Positions 15,953 through 23,400 of a DNA stretch of 35,831 bases are shown one piece after another (position 1 is the stretch's first letter; each line of letters begins with the position of its first letter). The position numbers and the translations under genes are program-made. This DNA is from an uncultured Sutterella sp. (GTDB lineage Bacteria > Pseudomonadota > Gammaproteobacteria > Burkholderiales > Burkholderiaceae_F). The notes below the pieces were generated by a model. It was not told the DNA's origin and searched no databases. It saw only the letters and a list, made by a program, of their open reading frames with translations. The stretch spans positions 1-35,831 of the forward strand of contig UQUS01000018.1 in assembly GCA_900544335.1 (NCBI GenBank), written 5' to 3'.

Positions 15953-16010
15953 AGAAAAAGCCCCGTGTCGTCTCTGCCTTGCCATACCAAGACAGGCGCG
16001 CGGGGCTTCT
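15953..16010 (-). terminator. Terminator-like hairpin between rpmA and obgE
   Basis: On the minus strand AAGCCCCG (from 16008) pairs with CGGGGCTT (to 15958), followed by TTTCT. The loop is long and can fold internally. It lies 31 bp after the rpmA stop and 28 bp before the obgE start, so it should reduce read-through and let ribosomal protein genes be expressed above obgE. Confidence 0.65.
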
Positions 16011-16041
16011 TTGCGTTTATGAAGGAATCGTCGCGCGGAAA

Positions 16042-16305
16042 TTAACCCGCGACCGGAACAACCTTCACAAACTGATGATTACGCTTGCCTTTGACCTCAA
16101 AAGCAACCGTTCCGTCAACCTTAGCGAACAACGTATGATCACGACCCATGCCGACGTTGTCACCGGCATGGAACTGCGTGCCGCGCTGACGAACAATAAT
16201 ATTACCGGCAGTCACCATAGAGTTGCCGAAAACCTTGACACCCAAACGCTGAGCCTGGGAATCGCGACCGTTGCGGGTAGAACCGCCACCTTTCTTATGT
16301 GCCAT
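16042..16305 (-). CDS. rpmA: 50S ribosomal protein L27
   Basis: L27 sits near the peptidyl transferase centre of the large ribosomal subunit. The 87-residue sequence starts MAHKKGGGSTRNGRDSQ, the canonical proteobacterial L27 N-terminus with no cleavable extension, and continues with GNIIVRQRGTQFHAGDNVGMGRDHTLF. The ATG at 16305 is preceded by AGAGGA. It lies 32 bp after rplU in the rplU-rpmA operon. Confidence 0.98.
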   Translation of the reverse strand: MAHKKGGGSTRNGRDSQAQRLGVKVFGNSMVTAGNIIVRQRGTQFHAGDNVGMGRDHTLFAKVDGTVAFEVKGKRNHQFVKVVPVAG

Positions 16306-16337
16306 TTTGTCTTATCCTCTTAGCTGACGTTTAAGAA

Positions 16338-16652
16338 TTAAGCCGTCTTAATCTCGTCAATCTTCAACTCGGTATAGTTCTGACGATGGCCGGCGCTCTT
16401 CATCGAGTGCTTACGACGACGGAACTTGAAAATTCGAACCTTGTCGGCACGGCCGTGAGAAAGGACCGTTGCGACAACTTGCGCTCCCGCCACCAACGGC
16501 GTTCCGACCTTAAGACCGGAATCATCGCTCACGGCGAGAACCTCACCCAAGACAACCTGCGCACCGACGTCGGCGGCAATCGTCTCGACCTTCAAACTTT
16601 CTCCGACAGAGACGCGATACTGCTTTCCGCCGGACTTGATAATTGCGTACAT
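16338..16652 (-). CDS. rplU: 50S ribosomal protein L21
   Basis: L21 is a 23S rRNA-binding protein of the large subunit. The 104-residue protein begins MYAIIKSGGKQYRVSVGE and has the KFRRRKHSMKSAGHRQNYTELKI C-terminal region, both family hallmarks. The ATG at 16652 is chosen because GCGAGG lies 7 nt upstream; an in-frame start at 16667 would add five residues not seen in the family. It is the first gene of the rplU-rpmA unit, transcribed from a strong promoter at 16769-16797 with a leader of about 110 nt. Confidence 0.98.
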   Translation of the reverse strand: MYAIIKSGGKQYRVSVGESLKVETIAADVGAQVVLGEVLAVSDDSGLKVGTPLVAGAQVVATVLSHGRADKVRIFKFRRRKHSMKSAGHRQNYTELKIDEIKTA

Positions 16653-16768
16653 GTATATACCTCGCATCGCCCCGCGCCCGGAAATCCGGTTGACGAAGCC
16701 TTTTTGTTCTAAGAAATGCGGTCGTTTGATAACGCCCGCGCGTTTCTCACTTGCGTGGAAAGGTGCGC

Positions 16769-16797
16769 ATTATGACACGCACCCGATGTGTTGTCAA
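16769..16797 (-). promoter_or_regulatory. Sigma-70 promoter of rplU-rpmA
   Basis: The minus strand has TTGACA, a 17-bp spacer, then CATAAT: a consensus -35 and a one-mismatch -10. Start is expected near 16762. The leader of about 110 nt can form small hairpins (AACGC/GCGTT, and CCGGA/TCCGG at 16678-16689), which might serve ribosomal-protein feedback; that last point is only a possibility. Confidence 0.85.
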
Positions 16798-16913
16798 TTA
16801 AAAAATTAAACGAAAACAACACAAAACGAACGCTTGTTTGCCTCTTGGCTCAACGCTTCGGCACGAGGTCTTGATTGGAAATGAGTCTTCCCTACCAAGG
16901 CTTGTGCCTGACG

Positions 16914-17504
16914 TTACGGCGTATCGGGAGCCGGTGTCTCGCCGGCCGTCTCGTCGCCTTTTTCCTCAGGCATCGCGCTTTCGGTTGCTGTCTCTTGCTC
17001 CTTTTCTTCGAAGCGGTTCTCTTGCGGTTCCGGTGTCTTTTCCGAACTCACGAGTTTTGTTAAAGCCAGAATGCCGCGAAGCGCTTCGTTCACCGCCTTT
17101 GCCGAATGGAAAAACTCTGCGACATCGGGATCTAACCGCACGGTTGCCGTCTTCACGAAAGCGACGTGGTCGGTATAGCGACGCCGATCGAAAGCGCGCG
17201 CACGCGGTCCGGACTGACCGGAGAAGTCGCGACGCGGCGGACGGGAAAACCGCCCTTTCGAATCACCGTACCCATGACGACGGTCATCCTGACCGGCCTC
17301 TCGGTATCCGTTGCGACGGTCATCAAACCGGTCGCGCGAACCCCCGAAACGGTCACCGCGGTCGGAAAAGCGATCTTCCGAGTAGGGACGGTACGGCTTG
17401 GAGCCGAAACGGTCATCCCGACGGTCCAAACGGGAAAAATCCCGGTCACGACGGTCGCGACGCGGCGGCTTGTCATTAAATCGATCAAAAGACGGGTTGT
17501 CCAT
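16914..17504 (-). CDS. Arg/Asp/Gly-rich protein with possible ribbon-helix-helix segment
   Basis: The function is not recognised. From the ATG at 17504 (preceded by AAAGGAAA) the product has 196 residues in three parts. Residues 1-105 are extremely rich in Arg, Asp, Gly and Phe, with repeated DRF and DRR units, and resemble disordered RNA-binding tails. Residues about 106-150 look folded: ATVRLDPDVAEFFHSAK followed by VNEALRGILALTKL. The VRLDP...F...NEALR pattern resembles ribbon-helix-helix proteins such as BrnA-type antitoxins, though no toxin gene is adjacent. The last 45 residues are acidic and Glu/Pro-rich. It lies between the tRNA operon and rplU on the same strand. Codon bias is plausible for a real gene, since the Arg/Asp pattern does not look random. 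A role in RNA binding or translation is a guess from composition and neighbours. Confidence 0.7.
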   Translation of the reverse strand: MDNPSFDRFNDKPPRRDRRDRDFSRLDRRDDRFGSKPYRPYSEDRFSDRGDRFGGSRDRFDDRRNGYREAGQDDRRHGYGDSKGRFSRPPRRDFSGQSGPRARAFDRRRYTDHVAFVKTATVRLDPDVAEFFHSAKAVNEALRGILALTKLVSSEKTPEPQENRFEEKEQETATESAMPEEKGDETAGETPAPDTP

Positions 17505-17613
17505 GACGTTTCCTTTGCATAGGTCACGAGAAATACTTCTCTTAATAGGCACAACGCTCCGAGGTGCGGCCTGCGCCTTTTCCGTCTGGCATCTTGGAAG
17601 AAACAGCCGTCAG

Positions 17614-17642
17614 GAAAAAATGCAGGTTCGGCTCGGCTGCAT
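17614..17642 (-). terminator. Second terminator-like hairpin after the tRNA pair
   Basis: ATGCAG (minus strand, from 17642) pairs with CTGCAT (to 17620), followed directly by a T-run. It lies about 20 bp beyond the main tRNA terminator and may act as a backup, or as a leader hairpin for the Arg/Asp-rich gene. Confidence 0.5.
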
Positions 17643-17658
17643 GAGCCTGTAAACGCCG

Positions 17659-17692
17659 AAAAAAAACCGAAGACTTTTTCAGGCTCCGGTTT
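17659..17692 (-). terminator. Rho-independent terminator of the tRNA-Ala/tRNA-Glu operon
   Basis: On the minus strand AAACCG-G-AG pairs with CT-T-CGGTTT (one internal mismatch), followed by a run of eight T (one shared with the stem). It starts 10 bp after the tRNA-Glu CCA end. Confidence 0.75.
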
Positions 17693-17701
17693 CTTCAACG
17701 T

Positions 17702-17777
17702 TGGCGTCCCTAAGCGGATTCGAACCGCTGTACCAACCGTGAAAGGGTTGTGTCCTAGGCCTCTAGACGATAGGGAC
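17702..17777 (-). tRNA. tRNA-Glu (anticodon UUC)
   Basis: A 76-nt cloverleaf with acceptor arms GTCCCTA/TAGGGAC, discriminator G and genomically encoded CCA. The anticodon loop CTTTCAC gives UUC. The T-arm carries GGTTCGAATCC. It lies 8 bp after tRNA-Ala and shares its transcript. Confidence 0.95.
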
Positions 17778-17785
17778 CTTAAATT

Positions 17786-17861
<76 letters not shown>

Positions 17862-17875
17862 AAAAAGGAATCGGA

Positions 17876-17904
17876 ACTATAAAGCGTCGATTGGAAAAAA
17901 TCAA
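17876..17904 (-). promoter_or_regulatory. Promoter of the tRNA-Ala/tRNA-Glu operon
   Basis: TTGATT, a 17-bp spacer and TATAGT lie just upstream of tRNA-Ala on the minus strand. The expected start is only a few bases before the mature tRNA 5' end, which is usual for stable RNA operons. Confidence 0.75.
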
Positions 17905-18070
17905 GACCGACAACTGAAAAAATACTTTTCCTGTGACAAAGGCTCCTGTCCCGTCTCGGAAAGATTGCACAATGACTTGTGCAACGCTCATCCCCCGTTT
18001 CATCTATGTGCGCTTGGATTGTCTTTCCGAGTTCGGTCGCCATGAGCATGACCTGCTCCCTTAAGATTCC

Positions 18071-18102
18071 AGACAGCTGATTCGATGCTGTCTCGTTACA
18101 AT
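18071..18102 (+). promoter_or_regulatory. Possible rfaE2 promoter with inverted repeat
   Basis: A TACAAT -10-like hexamer (18097-18102) lies 20 bp before the rfaE2 ATG. AGACAGC (18071-18077) and GCTGTCT (18087-18093) form a perfect inverted repeat over the position where a -35 box would be. No good -35 is seen, so the site may be activator-dependent, or the repeat may be an operator. Confidence 0.35.
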
Positions 18103-18122
18103 GGCGCAAAAAAGGATTAGCC

Positions 18123-18614
18123 ATGGCAAAACATCTCCCTCCCCCGTTATTTGAAAACAAAATCGTCTCCTACGAGGCCTTAAAAGAGCGCGCCGGTGCA
18201 TTGCCGCACCCGATTGTGATGACAAACGGTGTTTTCGATGTTTTGCACCGCGGACACGTGACATATCTGGCACAAGCCCGCGCCCTCGGCAAGAGCCTTA
18301 TCGTCGCTGTCAATTCCGATGCTTCGGTGCGCTTGCTCGGCAAAGGCCCTGACAGGCCGATTAATACGCAAGCAGATAGGGCTGCTGTCTTAGCTGCGTT
18401 ACAGAGCGTGGACTTAGTGGTGATTTTTGATGAGAAAGTGCCGCTTAAGGTCATCGACCGTGCGCGGCCGGATATCTACGTCAAGGGCGGCGACTACCGA
18501 ATTGAAGATTTACCCGAGGCGCGTCTTGCGGCAACCTGGGGCGCCAAGACCGTCACCGTTGCCTTCGAATTTAATCGTTCGACGACGGCCTTGCTGAAAA
18601 AAATCCGCCGTTGA
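18123..18614 (+). CDS. rfaE2: D-glycero-beta-D-manno-heptose 1-phosphate adenylyltransferase (RfaE2/HldC)
   Basis: This cytoplasmic enzyme adenylates heptose 1-phosphate to ADP-heptose for the inner core of lipopolysaccharide. The 163-residue protein contains only the nucleotidyltransferase domain, so the kinase half (RfaE1) must be encoded elsewhere; split enzymes are usual in betaproteobacteria. The catalytic HRGH is at residues 42-45 within TNGVFDVLHRGHVTYL. Later family segments are VKGGDYRIEDLPEA and EFNRSTTALLKKIR. The ATG at 18123 follows AAAAGGAT. It converges on galU with a 4-bp gap. Confidence 0.95.
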   Translation: MAKHLPPPLFENKIVSYEALKERAGALPHPIVMTNGVFDVLHRGHVTYLAQARALGKSLIVAVNSDASVRLLGKGPDRPINTQADRAAVLAALQSVDLVVIFDEKVPLKVIDRARPDIYVKGGDYRIEDLPEARLAATWGAKTVTVAFEFNRSTTALLKKIRR

Positions 18615-18618
18615 CAAT

Positions 18619-19458
18619 CTAACGAATCGTATACCCGGCGCGGCGCGCGAAATGCACCGTCGCGTCTAAGAACCCCTGCTTGTCACCGCAATCAAATCGC
18701 AGCCCGTCAAAGCGATGGGCATACGTTTTCTTCTCCCCTAACGTTGCGGCAATGGCATCGGTCAGTTGGATTTCTCCGCCCGCCCCTTTTTGTACGCTTT
18801 TAAGCACTTTGAAAATCTCAGGCTCGAGCACATATCGTCCGATAACCGCCAGTGTCGAAGGCGCCTTCTCCGGGGCCGGTTTTTCAACCATAACCCCCAC
18901 GCGACTTGTCGTTGCCTGCTCGTCATCGACGCCGACGATACCGTACTTATTGGTATCGGAACGCTTTACATTGCGAACAGCCAAAATATTGCCGCCGCCG
19001 ACGTTTTCGCGCGCCTCAATCAGTTGGCCGATAACAGGGGCCTCGGCATCGATTAAGTCATCGGCCAAAATCACGCCGAAGGGTTCCTTACCGACAACGG
19101 GCTCCGCACATAAAACCGCATGACCGAGACCTAAAGGATCGGGTTGCCGCGTGTAAACGAAGTGCACGTTCGAGGGCGCAATGCTCCGGACAATCTCAAG
19201 AAGTTCGTTTTTGCCCTTTTGTTCGAGCTCCCACTCTAACTCCGCATTGTGGTCAAAGTGATCTTCAATCGACCGCTTCGTTTTTCCCGTGATAAAAATC
19301 ATCTCCGTCACACCGGCCCTGACGGCCTCTTCGACGGCGTACTGAATCAAGGGCTTGTCGACGACAGGGAGCATTTCCTTAGGCATGGCTTTGGTAGCCG
19401 GCAAAAATCGCGTGCCGAGACCGGCAACCGGAAACACAACTTTGCGAACCGTTTTCAC
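18619..19458 (-). CDS. galU: UTP-glucose-1-phosphate uridylyltransferase GalU
   Basis: GalU makes UDP-glucose from UTP and glucose 1-phosphate, supplying glycans of the outer membrane and capsule. The 279-residue length fits the family. The nucleotide-binding signature is VAGLGTRFLPATKAMPKEMLP at 11-31; ILADDLID, YGIVGV and the C-terminal FDCGDKQGFL are also diagnostic. The start codon is GTG at 19458, with AGGGGG placed 8 nt upstream. Its UDP-glucose could feed the GtrB-like glycosyltransferase at the right end of this window, but that sugar is not established. Confidence 0.96.
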   Translation of the reverse strand: MKTVRKVVFPVAGLGTRFLPATKAMPKEMLPVVDKPLIQYAVEEAVRAGVTEMIFITGKTKRSIEDHFDHNAELEWELEQKGKNELLEIVRSIAPSNVHFVYTRQPDPLGLGHAVLCAEPVVGKEPFGVILADDLIDAEAPVIGQLIEARENVGGGNILAVRNVKRSDTNKYGIVGVDDEQATTSRVGVMVEKPAPEKAPSTLAVIGRYVLEPEIFKVLKSVQKGAGGEIQLTDAIAATLGEKKTYAHRFDGLRFDCGDKQGFLDATVHFARRAGYTIR

Positions 19459-19650
19459 AAGAATTTCCCCCTGTCAAATCGATGCAACTCAGATAAAATG
19501 TTTTTTTGGCTTTCGGAAAATGACGCTTCATTTTTTTTCGAGTACGTCTTTTTTCCGAGACCGTTTTTTCAGGAACATATCGGACTGAGTTTACCATTGT
19601 CCGCTCGGTTCCCGACAGGCTGATTGCCTGCCTTTCCTTGGTTTTTAGCG

Positions 19651-20469
19651 ATGTCTTCTCAAACCCAGTGTATTGCTATCGGCGACTTGCAGGGCTGCTA
19701 CGAAAGTCTGACCGGTCTTCTGGAACAACTTCCCGAAGATGCGCCATTAGTTTTCCTCGGCGATTTGGTTAACCGCGGACCTCAGTCGCTCCTGACGCTG
19801 CGCCGCGTCAAAGAACTGTGTGATGCCGGACGCGCGCAATCGATTCTCGGGAACCACGATTTGCACCTTTTGGCCTTGGTTGCCACAGGAAAGCCGTGTC
19901 CCAAAAAAGATACCTTAAATGACATCCTGACCGCGCCTGACCGAGACGAGCTTATTGACTGGTTGCGAGCTAGACAGCTTCTAATCGAAACACAAGACAC
20001 GGTTTTCGTCCACGCCGGAATTCCGCCCAAGTGGTCACTGGGAAAGGCTCGAGCGTTAGCTTCGGAAGTGCAAGAAAGCTTGCGCGCCGACACCTGGAAA
20101 CACACCCTGGAAAATATGTACGGCGCCGACGTTTTCCGGGACGACCTTACGGGAGACGCGCGTCTTCGCGGTATTTTGAACGGCCTTACGCGTATGCGAT
20201 TTTTAAAGCCCGACGGTACGCCGGACTATTCGATTCGCGAAGGTATTGCAAAGATGCCTTCCGGGTACCGTCCTTGGTTCGAGTTTCCTCGTCTTGTTCA
20301 AAAGACCGTCTGTTTCGGACACTGGTCCATGCTCGGACTCGTGATTCGACCCGACACGATTGCCGTTGACACGGGGTGTCTGTGGGGAGGCGCTCTTTCC
20401 GCTTTGCGTCTAAGCGACAGGCGTTTATTTCAAGAACCCTGCCCGTGCTGGGCAAAACCCGGTTGCTGA
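19651..20469 (+). CDS. apaH: Symmetrical bis(5'-nucleosyl)-tetraphosphatase ApaH
   Basis: ApaH hydrolyses Ap4A to two ADP and can remove Np4 caps from RNA. From the ATG at 19651 it has 272 residues, the usual length. The metallophosphatase motifs are GDLQGC near 11, GDLVNRGP near 39 and GNHDLHLLAL near 68, with HAGI near 117 and the C-terminal AVDTGCLWGG. The first motif has Gln where E. coli has His (GDVHGC), which I believe is a common variant in related bacteria. The upstream TTG at 19624 is rejected because the extra nine residues are not family-like. uvrA starts 3 bp after the stop. Confidence 0.94.
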   Translation: MSSQTQCIAIGDLQGCYESLTGLLEQLPEDAPLVFLGDLVNRGPQSLLTLRRVKELCDAGRAQSILGNHDLHLLALVATGKPCPKKDTLNDILTAPDRDELIDWLRARQLLIETQDTVFVHAGIPPKWSLGKARALASEVQESLRADTWKHTLENMYGADVFRDDLTGDARLRGILNGLTRMRFLKPDGTPDYSIREGIAKMPSGYRPWFEFPRLVQKTVCFGHWSMLGLVIRPDTIAVDTGCLWGGALSALRLSDRRLFQEPCPCWAKPGC

Positions 20470-20472
20470 TTC

Positions 20473-23400
20473 ATGACAAAAGCTTCTGAAAATATCCGCA
20501 TTCGCGGTGCCAGACAAAACAATTTAAAAAACATTAATCTGGACATTAAGACGAATACGTGGACCGTCATTACCGGACCTTCCGGATCGGGTAAGAGTTC
20601 TCTTGCCTTCGACACGCTTTATAGCGAAGGGCAGCGCCTGTATGTGGAAACATTCAGTTCCTACGCGCGTCAATTCCTCGACAAGTGTGACAGACCCGAT
20701 GTCGACAGCATTGAGGGCGTTCCGCCGGCCATTGCCATCAATCAAAGTAACAGTGTTCGCACGTCGCGCTCAACCGTCGGGACGATGACCGAACTCAATG
20801 ACTACATCAAGCTCCTATTTGAAAAGGAAGCTCACCTATTTTGCCGGCAGTGCGGACAACCCGTGCGTCGCATGACACCGATGGACATGTGGGCGGACAT
20901 TTGCTCCCGGGCAACCGTCGCTTCCGACCCTCGTCTTGTCATCACGTTTGACGTTCTGGTCCCGAAAAATTTTAACCGCGAACTGGCCGTCAACGGTCTA
21001 GCTGCCCGAGGCTTTACACGAATCCACACCGAGCGCCAAACGCTCGAGGGAACGATTCTTTCCGTTGTGGTCGATCGATTCCGTGTCTCCAAAACCGATC
21101 TTTCTCGCGGGCTTGAGGCCGTGCAGACGGCCCTTAAAAGCGGCAGAGGCGCGTTTGCCGGAAAGTTTGTCGTCCACGTCCTTGGTGACGACGGGCAAGA
21201 AGCAATCTGGCCGTATGCCGAAGGCCTTAAATGTGCTACCTGCGACATTGCCTATGCCGATGCAACGAATTCGACCTTTAGCTTTAACTCTCCGCTCGGG
21301 GCATGTCCTGTGTGCCACGGATTCGGGCGCACCATCGATATCGATGAAGCCCTCGTAATCCCCGACGCGAACAAATCTCTTAGCGAACACTGCATCAAAC
21401 CGTGGGGAAAAGGCAGTGCCTACACAGATTGCTATGACGAACTGATGGACTGCGCACAAAGAGCCGGCATTCCGACGGATATTCCGTATTGCCATCTGAC
21501 CGAAGAGCAAAAACACTGGGTTTGGAACGGTGATGCAAACCGGAGCTCGGGCAACCGGCCTCGGTGGTACGGAATTCGGCGCTTTTTTGATTACATTGCG
21601 GACAAAGCCAAATACACCTTTACGGCCCGCATGCTTTTGATGCACTATCGGACCTATGTCACGTGTCCTGCGTGCGGAGGTGCCCGACTAAAACCCGATG
21701 CCCTCTTGTGGCGCGTCGGAAGCCGAGCTGCAGCCGACGTCGCTCTTGCCGGTCGCTCACGATTTATCTCGAGCGATGCGCCGGGAATCCGCAAGGTCAT
21801 TGATTCGATTCCCGGATTGACACTACACGACTTGATGCTCCTTCCGATTACCTCGCTCATTGCTTTCTTGCAGGTGATTCGGGAAGAAGTCCTCGATGAG
21901 CCGGGGCGTCTTGTGCTCGAACAGGCCTTAGCGCGCCTCAATTATTTAACGGATGTCGGTGTCGGATACCTCACGCTCGACCGACAAAGTCGCACGCTCT
22001 CAGGCGGCGAAGTGCAACGCGTCAATCTAACCACGGCCCTCGGAACGAACCTTGTCGACACTCTCTTTGTTCTCGACGAGCCGTCAGTCGGCTTACATCC
22101 GCGCGACATGGACCGCGTCAACGGAATCTTGCGGCGTCTTCGCGATGCCGGCAACACCCTCGTTGTCGTCGAACACGATCCGCAAGTAATGCTCGCCGCC
22201 GACCGCATCGTCGATATGGGACCGGGAGCCGGTGAAAAAGGCGGGCAAATCGTCTTTGACGGAACACCGGAAGGACTCTGTCATTCCGATACGCTCACGG
22301 GAGCGTATTTGAGCGGGCGGCGCCGTCCCAATGCCGGCTTGACGCGTAAAACCCCGACCACTCAAACCCGTTGGCTTGAAGTGGCCGATGCCTGCGAGCA
22401 CAACCTACGCAACGTCACGGTTCGGTTTCCCATCGGGTATCTGACGACCGTCACCGGCGTTTCCGGATCGGGGAAATCCTCGCTCATCATCGATACCCTC
22501 GTGCCGCTCTTGCAACGGCATTTCGGGAAGGTCGTTACCTCCGTTCCCGATGCGAAGATTTTCGGGTGCGAAGACCTCCGAGACATTCACTTAATTGATC
22601 AAAGTGCCGTTTCGGCCACAACGCGCTCGACTCCGGTCCTATATATCGGCGCCTTCGACGCCATTCGAAAGATTTTTGCTGCTGCCCCGAAAGCGCGTGC
22701 CAATAATTACAGCGCCGGCTTCTTTAGCTTTAACTCCGTACTCGGGCAATGCCCGACCTGTCAGGGTACGGGATTCGAGCACGTCGAAATGCAGTTTTTA
22801 AGCGACATTTATCTGAAGTGTCCGAACTGCAACGGGAAACGCTACCGTCCGGAAGTTCTCGAGGTAACCATTAACCTAGACGGTCAACACGACGTATCGA
22901 TTGCCGACGTCCTGGACATGACCGTCTCGCAGGCTCTGGAGTACTTTAAGAATCACCGAGACATCTGTAACCGCCTTAATGCCTTAAAAGACGTCGGTCT
23001 GGATTACGTCCGGCTCGGACAACCGCTTCCGACGCTTTCAGGCGGAGAGTCGCAACGCTTAAAGCTTGCCGAATCCTTGGCCGGAGCCAATTCACTCCTA
23101 TCGGTGGCCGGCCACGTTTTTGTTCTCGATGAACCGACAACGGGACTGCATTTCGATGACATCGCCAAACTCCTGACTTCCCTCCGCCGTCTTGTCGACG
23201 GCGGCGCAACCGTCATCCTGATTGAGCACAATTTGGATGTCATCAACGCGAGTGACTGGGTCATCGATTTAGGTCCGGACGGCGGAGACAAGGGCGGACA
23301 GCTTGTTGCTGCCGGAACTCCCGACGGACTTGCGCGTAAAACAACCTACACGGCCAAAGCCCTGGCCGCCTACCGAAAAGCGCTTCAAGATCCGAGCGCC

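Noticed and set aside
15931..15990. Longer obgE start at 15990
   Set aside because: The extra residues cross the rpmA terminator and are absent from the family; GTG 15930 has a correct ribosome site and gives the canonical N-terminus.
16838..17479. 213-codon plus-strand frame opposite the Arg/Asp-rich gene
   Set aside because: The Arg/Ser-rich translation mirrors the repetitive opposite strand. The minus frame has a ribosome site and a structured core, so it is preferred.
16914..17504. BrnA-like antitoxin of a toxin-antitoxin pair
   Set aside because: No small BrnT-like toxin gene is adjacent, and the long disordered arms are unlike known antitoxins; only the core resembles ribbon-helix-helix.
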